NCBI RefSeq assembly: GCF_049898325.1
Contig: NZ_JAFCXL010000018.1
Location: 41,797-105,796 of the forward strand
DNA length: 64,000 bases
Direction of reading: 5' to 3'
Source of the DNA: JAFCUW01 sp049898325
GTDB lineage: Bacteria > Pseudomonadota > Gammaproteobacteria > Burkholderiales > Burkholderiaceae_D
The notes beneath the pieces were generated by a model. That model was not told the origin of the DNA, made no database searches, and saw only the letters and a program-made list of their open reading frames with translations. The translations under genes and the position numbers were made by a program. Positions 28,384 through 36,885 of this stretch are shown here, one piece after another. Positions within the stretch are counted from its first letter, which is position 1. Every line of letters begins with the position of its first letter.

Positions 28384-28465
28384 TCCCACCGCGCGTCCTC
28401 TTCCAATCCGTCGATTCCCCGCTATGCTGATAGCATCAGCGGCATGGGGCCGCCGGGAGAGCATC

Positions 28466-28915
28466 ATGCGTATCGGCGAAATCTGCACCACTTCCACGAT
28501 CTTTTGCACGCGCGACGATTCCGTCCAGGACGCCGCCATGAAAATGCGCCAGCACCACGTGGGCGACCTGGTCGTCATCGACCAGCCCGACGATGACAAG
28601 CTACCGGTCGGCATCCTTACCGACCGCGACATCGTCGTCTCCGTCATCGCCCTGGGCCTCGACCCGGCCAGCCTGCTCGTGGGCGACATCATGAGCGACG
28701 ACCTCGATACCTGCCATGCCGACGACGATGTCTACGAGACGATCGAGCGCATGCACCGGCGCGGCGTGCGCCGCCTGCCCGTGGTCGACGGCAGCGGCCG
28801 CCTGTCGGGCATCGTCAGCGCCGACGATCTGCTGGGCTTCCTGGCCGAAGAGATGAGCGAACTGGCGCGCATCGCGCCGCACCAGCAGGCCCAGGAGCGC
28901 CGCGCCCGTCATTAA
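28466..28915 (+). CDS. Two-CBS-domain protein
   Basis: The 149-residue protein is made of a tandem CBS pair (Bateman module). CBS1 covers MRIGEICTTSTIF...GILTDRDIVV and CBS2 covers VGDIMSDDLDTCHADDDVYE...GRLSGIVSADDLL. Such modules bind adenine nucleotides and regulate partner proteins; no partner domain is fused here. GGGAG precedes the start. Confidence 0.9.
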   Translation: MRIGEICTTSTIFCTRDDSVQDAAMKMRQHHVGDLVVIDQPDDDKLPVGILTDRDIVVSVIALGLDPASLLVGDIMSDDLDTCHADDDVYETIERMHRRGVRRLPVVDGSGRLSGIVSADDLLGFLAEEMSELARIAPHQQAQERRARH

Positions 28916-29054
28916 GGGCGCCTTCAGCCACCGGCGCCGCCGCTCTGCTACTATCGCGCATGCGCTCGCCCGGCGACGCACGGCGCCGTCCCGCCTTTGT
29001 CCGGACGCGCCGGGAGCCACCTCTGCGGCGGCACTTCCCACCACGCGAGAGACC

Positions 29055-31805
29055 ATGATGCTGTTCAATAGCGGGCGCCTTGCCTGCGCCTTCCTGCTTG
29101 CCGGCGCGCTCGGCGCCGCCACCCACGCCAGCGCCGCCGCTGTGGCGCTCAAGCCGCTGGTGCTGCCCAAGGGCGTCACGGTGGGCCCGTCCGTCGAAGG
29201 GATCACCGAATACCGGCTGCAGAACGGCCTGAAGGTGCTGCTGTTTCCCGACAATTCCAAGCCCACCATCACCGTCAACGTCACCTACCTGGTCGGCTCG
29301 CGCCACGAGAACTACGGCGAAACGGGCATGGCGCATTTGCTCGAGCACCTGATGTTCAAGGGATCGCCGCGCAATCGCGACATCACCCGCCAGTTCGCCG
29401 AACGGGGCATGCAGTTCAACGGCACCACCTCGCTCGACCGCACCAATTACTACGAGGTGTTCCAGGCCACGGGCGACAACCTGCAATGGGCGCTGCAGAT
29501 GGAAGCCGACCGCATGACCGGCTCTTTCATCGCCCGGCGCGATCTCGATTCCGAGATGACGGTGGTGCGCAACGAGTACGAAAGCGGCGAAAATTCGCCG
29601 TCCTCGGTGCTGCTCAAGCGCCTGCAAAGCGTGGCCTACGACTGGCACAGCTACGGCCGCTCGACCATCGGCAACCGCAGCGACATCGAAAACGTCGGCA
29701 TCGGCAATCTGCAGGCCTTCTATAAAACCTGGTACCAGCCCGACAACGCGGTGCTGCTGGTGGCCGGCAAATTCGATCCCCATGCCACGCTGGCCTTCAT
29801 CGCGCAAAAATTCGGCGCCCTTGCCCGGCCCCGCCGCGAGCTGCCCAAGTACTGGACGGTCGAGCCGACCCAGGACGGCGCCCGTTCCTTCGAGGTGCGC
29901 CGCCAGGGCGACGTGCAGATCGTCGCCGTCGCCTACCACGTGCCTTCGGCGCTGCACGACGACAGCGACGTGCTGGCCTTCAGCGCCGACATCCTCGGCA
30001 ACGGCCCCGCCTCGCGCCTGCACAAGCTGCTCATCGACAGCGGCATGGCCAGCCAGGTGTTCTCGTTCGGCCAGACCGGCTATGCCCCCGGCCTGCAGGT
30101 GTTCGGCGCCATCGTCAAGAAGGGCGACCCGATCGACAAGGTGGCCGCCACCATGACCACCGCCATCGAAAGCTTCGCCGCCACCCCGCCCAGCACCGAC
30201 GAAATGGAGCGGGTGCGGCGCACGATCAACAACGAGATTGACAAGAGCCTGAATGATCCCCAGCAGGTCGGGGTGGCGCTGTCGGAGGCGATCGCACTGG
30301 GCGACTGGCGCCTGTATTTCGTTGGCCGCGAGCGCGTGGCCACCATCAGCGCGCAAGAGGTGGCCAAGGCGGCCGATGGCTACCTGCGGCGCGACAACCG
30401 CGTCACCGGCTATTTTCTGCCGGACGACGCCACCCGGCGCGCCGAGATTCCCGCCGCGCCCGCGGTAGCGAGCCTGCTGGCCAATTTCACGCCGAAGGCG
30501 ACCTCGCTGGTGTCGGAGGACTTCGATCCCAGCCAGGCCAACATCATGCAACGCACGCGCCTGCTCACCATCGGCGGCGTGCGCGTGGCGCTGCTGCCGA
30601 AAAAGAACCGGGGCGAATCGGTCTCGGTCGAGCTGGTACAGCACTTCGGCGACCCCGCCACCCTGTTCGGCAAGGGCGCCGTGCCCTCGCTGACCGCCTC
30701 CATGCTCGCGCGCGGCACCACCCGCCATGACCGGGTGGCGCTGACCGACGCCTTCGACGCGCTGCGCATGACGGGCGGACCGCACCAGTTCGAAACCACC
30801 CGCAGCCACCTGGCCGAGGCCCTGCGGCTGGCGGCGCAGGTGTTGAAGTCGCCCGCTTTTTCCGCGACCGAACTGGAGCAGTTGCGCGCGCAGACGCTGG
30901 TGGCGATCGAGGCCAACCGCAGTGAGCCGCAGGCGGTGGCGTCGCGCGCGCTGGCCGAGCACTTCAATACCTACCCGCGCGGCGACGTCCGCTACGACGG
31001 CACCATCGACGACGACCTGGCCGACACCCGCGCCGCCACGCTCGACCAGATCAAGGCATTTCACCGCGACTTTTATGGCGCGGCGCCGGCCGAACTGGCC
31101 ATCGTCGGCGACTTCGATGCCGACGCCATCATTCCCGTCATCGAAGAATTGTTCGGCAAGTGGCAGCCGCTCACGCCGGTGGCGCCGGTGCTGCGCCGGG
31201 CCGAGGTGGTCGCGCCCGTGCGCCGCCTGCTCGACACGCCCGACAAGGAAAACGGCGTGCTGGTCGCGCGCCAGAACCTGGACCTGAACATCGACGACCC
31301 CGACTATCCGGCGCTGACCATCGCCAACTATATTTTCGGCGAAGGCGGCCTGAAATCGCGCCTGCTCGACCGCATCCGCCAGAAAGACGGCCTGTCGTAC
31401 GGGGGCGGCTCGCAACTGGCCGCCGGTGAGCTCGACCGGGCGGGCGCCTTCATGATCAGCGCCATCGCCGCGCCACCCAACCTGGCGCGCGTCGAGCAAG
31501 CCGTTCAGCAGGAGCTGGCCAGGGCGCTCAAGGACGGCTTCACCCAGGCCGAGCTGACGGGCGCGAAGTCGGGGCTGATGCAGCAGCGCCTGCAAAACCG
31601 CGCCGACGACGCCGTGCTGGCGGCCGGCTGGGCGGCCTATTTGCACCGCAATGCCAGCTTTACCTGGAGTGCGCAGTTCGAGCAGCGCCTGATGGCGGTC
31701 ACCCTGGCGCAGCTCAATGCCGCCTTTCGCAAGGTCATCGATCCATCGAAGCTGACAGTCGTAATTGCCGGCGACGTCAAAAAGGCCACAGCACCAACAA
31801 AATAA
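29055..31805 (+). CDS. Periplasmic M16-family zinc metallopeptidase
   Basis: The 916-residue pitrilysin-type protease has a signal peptide (residues 1-27) and the inverted zinc motif HLLEH at residues 94-98. The downstream glutamate region (RNEYESGENSPSSVL) supplies the third ligand. There are four M16 units in two halves, the second being inactive. The wording GMAHLLEHLMFKGSP is typical of periplasmic or outer-membrane-associated peptide-degrading enzymes. The gene is monocistronic. Confidence 0.93.
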   Translation: MMLFNSGRLACAFLLAGALGAATHASAAAVALKPLVLPKGVTVGPSVEGITEYRLQNGLKVLLFPDNSKPTITVNVTYLVGSRHENYGETGMAHLLEHLMFKGSPRNRDITRQFAERGMQFNGTTSLDRTNYYEVFQATGDNLQWALQMEADRMTGSFIARRDLDSEMTVVRNEYESGENSPSSVLLKRLQSVAYDWHSYGRSTIGNRSDIENVGIGNLQAFYKTWYQPDNAVLLVAGKFDPHATLAFIAQKFGALARPRRELPKYWTVEPTQDGARSFEVRRQGDVQIVAVAYHVPSALHDDSDVLAFSADILGNGPASRLHKLLIDSGMASQVFSFGQTGYAPGLQVFGAIVKKGDPIDKVAATMTTAIESFAATPPSTDEMERVRRTINNEIDKSLNDPQQVGVALSEAIALGDWRLYFVGRERVATISAQEVAKAADGYLRRDNRVTGYFLPDDATRRAEIPAAPAVASLLANFTPKATSLVSEDFDPSQANIMQRTRLLTIGGVRVALLPKKNRGESVSVELVQHFGDPATLFGKGAVPSLTASMLARGTTRHDRVALTDAFDALRMTGGPHQFETTRSHLAEALRLAAQVLKSPAFSATELEQLRAQTLVAIEANRSEPQAVASRALAEHFNTYPRGDVRYDGTIDDDLADTRAATLDQIKAFHRDFYGAAPAELAIVGDFDADAIIPVIEELFGKWQPLTPVAPVLRRAEVVAPVRRLLDTPDKENGVLVARQNLDLNIDDPDYPALTIANYIFGEGGLKSRLLDRIRQKDGLSYGGGSQLAAGELDRAGAFMISAIAAPPNLARVEQAVQQELARALKDGFTQAELTGAKSGLMQQRLQNRADDAVLAAGWAAYLHRNASFTWSAQFEQRLMAVTLAQLNAAFRKVIDPSKLTVVIAGDVKKATAPTK

Positions 31806-31916
31806 GGGCTTTATTGTTGCCTAAGGGCATTTGTTGGTTTGCCTGGCGGGCCTTGTCGCAGTATGATGTTGCCGTAGGGAACGATTAAGTTCTCCTGTTC
31901 AACAACGGAGTCGGCA

Positions 31917-32705
31917 ATGGTGGGCAAGATAAAGCAGCAGCACGAGAAAACGTTCGATGGCAAGGTCGTGATGGTGACCGGCGCCGCCGCCGGCATCGGC
32001 CGCGCCGCGGCACTGGCCTTTGGCCGCGCCGGCGCCTGCGTGGTGGTGGCCGACACCTCGGTCGATGGCGGCCACGCCACCGCCGCCATGATCGTCGAAG
32101 CGGGCGGCAAGGCCCTGTTCGTGCAAGCGAACGTGGCGCGCGCCGCCGATGTCGAAGCGCTGGTCGACAAGACGGTGGCCTATTACGGCCGCCTCGACTG
32201 CGCTTTCAATAATGCCGGCATCGAGGAAGAGTCGCTGCCGCTGGCCGAGGGCGAGGAAGCGCTGTTCGACCGCATCATGGACGTCAACGTCAAGGGCACC
32301 TGGCTGTGCATGAAGTACCAGATCCGCCAGATGCTCAAGCAGGAAGGTGGCGGGGCGATCGTCAACACCGCCTCGGTGGCCGGCCTGGTGGGCGCGCCCA
32401 CCCAGGCGGTCTACTCGGCCAGCAAGCACGCGGTGATCGGCCTGACCAAGACGGCGGCGGCCGAGTACGGCCGCCTGGGCATTCGCATCAACAGTATTTG
32501 TCCCGGCGTGGTCAACACGCCGATGCTGGCGCGCGCGCTCGAGCGCGACCCGGCGCGCGAAAAGAAGCTGCGCAACTTGCACCCGATCGGCCGCTTCGGC
32601 GAAGTGGCGGAGATCGCCAACGCGGCGCTCTGGCTGTGCTCGGAACAGTCCTCGTTCGTGACGGGCCACCAGCTGACCATCGACGGTGGCTTGACGGCGA
32701 TCTGA
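31917..32705 (+). CDS. SDR-family oxidoreductase
   Basis: The 262-residue classical short-chain dehydrogenase has the cofactor motif TGAAAGIGRAAAL, NNAG, catalytic S-Y-K (VNTASVAGL, YSASKHAVIG) and a PG motif (SICPGVVNTPM). An acidic residue after strand 2 (VVVADTSVDGG) suggests NAD preference. A clear ACGGAGT SD lies before the ATG. The substrate is unknown. Confidence 0.92.
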   Translation: MVGKIKQQHEKTFDGKVVMVTGAAAGIGRAAALAFGRAGACVVVADTSVDGGHATAAMIVEAGGKALFVQANVARAADVEALVDKTVAYYGRLDCAFNNAGIEEESLPLAEGEEALFDRIMDVNVKGTWLCMKYQIRQMLKQEGGGAIVNTASVAGLVGAPTQAVYSASKHAVIGLTKTAAAEYGRLGIRINSICPGVVNTPMLARALERDPAREKKLRNLHPIGRFGEVAEIANAALWLCSEQSSFVTGHQLTIDGGLTAI

Positions 32706-32719
32706 TGGCGGCGGGCGCC

Positions 32720-33790
32720 TTACTTGGGGCGCGGCCGTGTCAGATGGCGGTCGGGCTTGGACAAGGTGCCCGCCCGCAGTTGCTTGACCGCGGCCGACAC
32801 CGCGCGCGCCACATTTCTCACCTCTTCCTGGAAGGCCTGATCGGCGTCGAAGGCGTCGTGGCTTTCGGCATACGATTCGTAGTAGCCGATGAACCGGTCC
32901 AGTTTGGCGGCGGGCCCCGCGTCGATCAGGCCCATCCAGTCCAGCCAGTCCGACAGACCGCGCCGCACCCCTTCGATGCCGGCCACATCGCCATGCACGA
33001 CCAGGCCGTAGGCTCGCTCGGCCAGGTGTTTGGGGTAATCCCAGCCCTGCAACTCGAGCGCCTTCGCTTTCTCGGCGTCCTTGCCGTGGGTGGTGGTGGG
33101 GTCGGGATTGCCGCCGTCGGCGCAGACGAGCCGGTCGATCATCAGTTTTAATACGGCCGGGGTCTGGTACCAGTACACGGGGGTCACGATGATGACGCCG
33201 TGCGCGGCCACCCATTGCTGGTAGATCTCGTTCATCCAGTCGCTCGTCTGGTGCAGCGACTGGTTCGGGTAACAGCTGCACGGCCAGTGGCACAGCGGCA
33301 TGGCGGTGGAGGCGCAGCCCTTGCACGGATGGATATGGCGGTCGTAATCGGACGTCATGCGGCTCAGGTCGAGCACGTCGACCTCGATGCCGTCCGCCTC
33401 GAGAATGGCGCGGGCCAGTTCGGTCATGCGAAAGCTCTTCGATATTTCGCCAGGACAGCTGCCGTCGTTGCGCGCCGATGCGTTAATGAGCAGCACCCGC
33501 GAGCGGCCGGCCGGGTCCTTTTGCTGGCGCTCGGCTGCCAGCAACTGTTCGCGTGTCGCTTGCCATTCGATCGACAAGTCGTAGTCGGGATCGGCAAAGC
33601 CGGGGCCCGCCTTGACCGTCACCGGCGCCTTGCGCGATTGCTGGTAGTTGGCGAAGGCGATGGCTTCCACCTTGGCCAGCTCGTCGCGCACGGCCTCGAA
33701 GCGGGGATCGCTGAACGAGCGCGTAAATACCAGGTGAAATTCGTCCTTGCCCAGCTTGGCCGCAGCCTGTCCCTTGCGTACTTCCGTCAT
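32720..33790 (-). CDS. Flavodoxin-like NAD(P)H-dependent oxidoreductase
   Basis: With the start at 33790 (MTEVRKGQAAAK) the 356-residue product has an extra N-terminal region of about 110 residues. An FMN-binding flavodoxin fold follows (VLLINASARNDGSCPGEISK, the YWYQTPAVLKLMIDRLVCADG loop, and YGLVVHGDVAGIEG). Cysteine-rich CKGCASTAMPLCHWPCSCYP in the middle is unusual for this fold. It converges with the SDR gene upstream (14 bases between stops). The reaction is probably reduction of quinones or nitro/azo compounds. Confidence 0.83.
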   Translation of the reverse strand: MTEVRKGQAAAKLGKDEFHLVFTRSFSDPRFEAVRDELAKVEAIAFANYQQSRKAPVTVKAGPGFADPDYDLSIEWQATREQLLAAERQQKDPAGRSRVLLINASARNDGSCPGEISKSFRMTELARAILEADGIEVDVLDLSRMTSDYDRHIHPCKGCASTAMPLCHWPCSCYPNQSLHQTSDWMNEIYQQWVAAHGVIIVTPVYWYQTPAVLKLMIDRLVCADGGNPDPTTTHGKDAEKAKALELQGWDYPKHLAERAYGLVVHGDVAGIEGVRRGLSDWLDWMGLIDAGPAAKLDRFIGYYESYAESHDAFDADQAFQEEVRNVARAVSAAVKQLRAGTLSKPDRHLTRPRPK

Positions 33791-34055
33791 GGTCGTCTCG
33801 CTCCAGTATGAATGATGTGGAACGAGTATCGGCCAATTGCGCGCCGCACAAGGTTGGCCAACTAACACAAGCGAGCACAGGCTTCATGGGCAAGCCAAAA
33901 AAAGGGCGCTTTCACCGTTTGCTGTGGGTCGACCCCGAACCGATTTGAATTGCTGAGGTCAAACCTGCTCCACCACCGTGATGGGAAAGCAGCGTGGCAC
34001 AAGGCAAGCAGGTCCGTCCTAATTTCACCCGCCTGTTCTCCCGGCTGCGCGCCTT

Positions 34056-34242
34056 TAGAACCTATCCCGGTAGGTAGGAGGAAGCGGATTGCGATGCATG
34101 GCAGCCGAGGGCAAGGCGCGAGGATGACGCATGGCGAGCCATGCGAAGACGAGGCAAGTCATATATGACGGCCCGCCATCGCTTGCCAGGCGTCGCAGCG
34201 GCGCACCGGCAAGCAGCGACTCCGACCTACCGGGATAGGTTC
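34056..34242. repeat. 187-bp MITE-like element inside the IS
   Basis: Perfect 19-bp terminal inverted repeats AGAACCTATCCCGGTAGGT and its complement delimit it. An internal 8-bp stem CGCATGGC-GA-GCCATGCG (34127-34144) lies near its middle. It codes for nothing convincing and sits between the IS left end and the transposase start. Confidence 0.78.
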
Positions 34243-34265
34243 TTGATACGCACCAGAGGCTGGCC

Positions 34266-35288
34266 GTGTGCTGTTTCATGTCGGCGCTCGTCAACGGCGA
34301 GCGCATTGCCGCGCTGATCGATCAGATCTCCCGTGCGCGCAGCGTGTGTCCCCGCTGCGCATCGCGCCAGTTCGGCCGCCACGGCGTCGCCAATGGCCTG
34401 CAGCGCTATCGCTGCCGCGCCTGTGGAAAAACTTTTAATGGTTTAACGGGCACGCCACTGGCGCGCCTGCGCCTCAAGGGCAAGTGGCTCGCGTATTGCG
34501 ATTGCCTGCGCGACCCGGCCTGCACCGTCAAAAGCGCCGCCGAGAAAGTGCAGGTGCACGCCAATACCAGTTTTAGATGGCGCCACCGCTTCCTGCACTG
34601 GGTCAAGTTCGACCGACCCGCCACACTGCAAGGCATCACCGAGGCCGACGAGACGTTTTTGCTCGAATCGGAGAAGGGGAACCGGCAGGGTAAGAAGCAG
34701 AGCAAGCAGCAAAGTAACCCGCAGAGCAACCAGCAGAGCAGCCAGCAGAGTAATAAGCAGGAAAGTGATCAGGACAAGGGGCCGAAAAAGGATCAGGAAA
34801 GCGGGCAGGAAAATACACCGCTGGGCAGAGCGCCCCGCAAGCGCGGCGGCGTCGCGTCGAAACGGGGCATATCCAGGCAACTGGTCAACATCGTGGTGGC
34901 GCGCGACCGGGGCGGCGCCACCATCGATTTTATTGCCGGGCGCGGCGCCCTCAAAGCCGACGCCTTGCACACCCACCTGCTACCAAAACTGCAGCGCGAT
35001 GTGCTGCTCGTGAGCGACGCCAATGCGGCCTATAAAAAATTCGCGCGCGAGGCGGGCATCGACCATCAAAGCATCAAGCTGCGCCAGGGCGTTCGTGTAC
35101 GTGAAGCCATTCACATTCAAAACGTCAACGCTTATCACAGCCGCTTTAAACGGTGGCTCCATCACTTCAACGGCGTGGCCACGCGCTATCTGGACAATTA
35201 CCTGGGCTGGTGCTGGGCCATCGACCTGCGCCGCATCGGCAACGCCGAGCGCTTCCTCGCAGCGGCGCTCGGTCACTTCAGCGCTTGA
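34266..35288 (+). CDS. IS1595-family transposase with Q/S/N-rich insertion
   Basis: GTG at 34266 (with AGAGG before it) or ATG at 34278 is the start; about 340 residues. The N-terminal zinc ribbon (CPRCASRQFGRHG...YRCRACGKTF) is followed by a DDE catalytic domain. Its acidic residues sit in ITEADETFL and LLVSDANAAYKKFA, and the end is NVNAYHSRFKRWLHHFNGVA, as in the ISXO2-like DDE_Tnp_IS1595 family. Between the first two catalytic blocks is an extra tract of about 45 residues rich in Gln, Ser, Asn and Lys, not found in ordinary members as I know them. Confidence 0.9.
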   Translation: MCCFMSALVNGERIAALIDQISRARSVCPRCASRQFGRHGVANGLQRYRCRACGKTFNGLTGTPLARLRLKGKWLAYCDCLRDPACTVKSAAEKVQVHANTSFRWRHRFLHWVKFDRPATLQGITEADETFLLESEKGNRQGKKQSKQQSNPQSNQQSSQQSNKQESDQDKGPKKDQESGQENTPLGRAPRKRGGVASKRGISRQLVNIVVARDRGGATIDFIAGRGALKADALHTHLLPKLQRDVLLVSDANAAYKKFAREAGIDHQSIKLRQGVRVREAIHIQNVNAYHSRFKRWLHHFNGVATRYLDNYLGWCWAIDLRRIGNAERFLAAALGHFSA

Positions 35289-35325
35289 GCTCGAAAGAAA
35301 CTCAACAGCTAACGGTGAAAGCGCC

Positions 35326-35361
35326 AAAAAAAAAGCGGGCAGGGCGATTCGCCCTGCCCGC
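35326..35361 (-). terminator. Terminator of the TPR gene, U-tract abutting the IS end
   Basis: Read on the minus strand, a 12-bp perfect stem (GCGGGCAGGGCG with CGCCCTGCCCGC) is followed by nine T, after which the IS begins directly. The IS entered the terminator's T-tract. Confidence 0.9.
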
Positions 35362-35389
35362 TGTCGGCGGCCTTGCGTGGCCGCTGTCC

Positions 35390-36697
35390 TTACTTGCCCG
35401 CCACCGGCGCTGCCGGCGCGGCGCGATTGACCCACAGCGCCCAGTAGCGCGCCAGGTCGGTGGCGCCGTCGTCGCCCTTGATCTGGTCGAAGGCCTTGAG
35501 CGCTTCGGCCTTGCGGCCTGCCTTGGCGTAGGCGATGCCCAGGCGCAGCTTGTAATCGTCGGGGCGCTTGTTGATGCCCTTGGCGATGCCTTGCTCCATC
35601 AGGGGAAGGCCTTTGTCGAACTGGTCCATCGTGACGTAGGCATAACCGAGATTGACCAGGCCGACACCATCCTTCGCCTTGGCCGCGCTTGCTTCGCCGC
35701 TGGCGATGTTCTTGGCGTCGTCGGCGGCGCCCTTGGTGGCGCGATCGCGCAACTGCTTGTGCTTGGCGGCGTTGGCGCCGCTGCCCAGCACGCCCGCAGC
35801 GTAACCGGCATCGATGACTTTTTTCGCTTCGGTGGGGAAGCCGGCCAGCAGATCGAGTTCGGCCAGTTCGACATATTCTTCCGCGGCCATCTGTTTCACC
35901 GCCACCATTTGCAGGCGCAGGATATCGACGTCATGGGCCTGGTTGTAGCCCGGCTTGGCCGGGACCCGGTGCAGCAGGTCCGCCCAGTATTCGTCCGTCG
36001 GATACATCGCCACCAGTTTTTCCAGCGTGCTGACGTAGACGGCTGTGTCCTTGACCTTGGAGGCGGCACTGGCGAGCAGGCGCAGGTCTTCGGCGGAAGG
36101 GGCCTGGCCGGCTTTTTCCGTGTCGGCAATGGCCGGCACCAGCATCGCCTTGGCGGTGGCGAAGTCGTTGCTCAGGTAGTAGGAGCGAATCAGCGCGGGG
36201 GTGGCCTTGGCCGGGGTGGCGCTGTCTTTCTGGTAGCGCTTGAACCACTCGATGGCTTTGACATAGTTCTTCGCGTTGTAGTGGTAATTGCCCAGCGCCA
36301 GCACAAACTCGGCCTGGTCGGGCGCGGGCATCCTGCCCGACGCAATCGCCGCTTCCAGCCCGGCCATGACCATGGCGTCGTTGCTGGTGGCCGAGCCGAG
36401 CGCGATCTTCATGCGGTCGAGCACGTAGATTTCGTAGGGGGTCTTGGCGGGGAAGGCTTCGGCCTGGCTGACGCGGTTTTGCATCTCGGCGAAATTCTTG
36501 TCGGCCAACAACTGCTTGACAGCAGCGGGATCGAGCAGCTTGAACAATTCGGGGCGGACCGTGTCCGCCGGTGCGACAGGCGCGGCAGCGGCGGCCGGCG
36601 CTTTCTGGGCATGGGCGCCGCTCATCAATGCGGGCACAGCGTTCAGGCCGATGGCGGCAAGCATCAAGCTGATGCGGGCAAGGCGAAATTGAGACAT
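35390..36697 (-). CDS. Exported TPR-repeat protein
   Basis: With the ATG at 36697 (AAGGG before it) the 435-residue product has a signal peptide (cleaved near SGAHAQ). It is otherwise alpha-helical, with several tetratricopeptide-like repeats (e.g. FVLALGNYHYNAKNYVKAIE, VNLGYAYVTMDQFDKGLPLM, LRLGIAYAKAGRKAEALKAF). A periplasmic scaffold role is likely. Its stop lies 29 bases before its terminator. Confidence 0.85.
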   Translation of the reverse strand: MSQFRLARISLMLAAIGLNAVPALMSGAHAQKAPAAAAAPVAPADTVRPELFKLLDPAAVKQLLADKNFAEMQNRVSQAEAFPAKTPYEIYVLDRMKIALGSATSNDAMVMAGLEAAIASGRMPAPDQAEFVLALGNYHYNAKNYVKAIEWFKRYQKDSATPAKATPALIRSYYLSNDFATAKAMLVPAIADTEKAGQAPSAEDLRLLASAASKVKDTAVYVSTLEKLVAMYPTDEYWADLLHRVPAKPGYNQAHDVDILRLQMVAVKQMAAEEYVELAELDLLAGFPTEAKKVIDAGYAAGVLGSGANAAKHKQLRDRATKGAADDAKNIASGEASAAKAKDGVGLVNLGYAYVTMDQFDKGLPLMEQGIAKGINKRPDDYKLRLGIAYAKAGRKAEALKAFDQIKGDDGATDLARYWALWVNRAAPAAPVAGK

Positions 36698-36885
36698 GGA
36701 CAACCCTTCTATTCAAAGACAAACATAAAATGCGCTCGACTGCGTCAGGTGTTACGCAGCACGGATTTTCTTGCGCCGCATAATGCCTGACAAAAAGACA
36801 AGGCCAGGCGGAAGAGCGTATTGTCCCATAAAGGCCGGCAACGCCGCTCGCAATTGCTTGCAACAGAATGTGACGGCGGCGCCCC

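Larger units (their letters stand above)
33905..35325 (+). mobile_element. IS1595-like insertion sequence, copy 1 (complete)
   Basis: The ends GGCGCTTTCACCGTT(T)GCTGT (33905) and its inverted partner ending AGCGCC (35325) match over 21 bases with one difference. Outside lie A-tracts (AAAAAAAG left, nine A right), fitting an 8-bp A-rich target duplication. It contains one transposase gene (34266-35288) and a 187-bp mini-repeat between the left end and that gene. An identical right end reappears inverted at 63887-64000. Confidence 0.88.

Noticed and set aside
28815..31646. 943-codon minus-strand open frame opposite the M16 peptidase
   Set aside because: It is antisense to a well-supported gene, consists of Arg/Gly/Ala/Gln/His-rich sequence without domains, and arises from GC-rich third-position bias.
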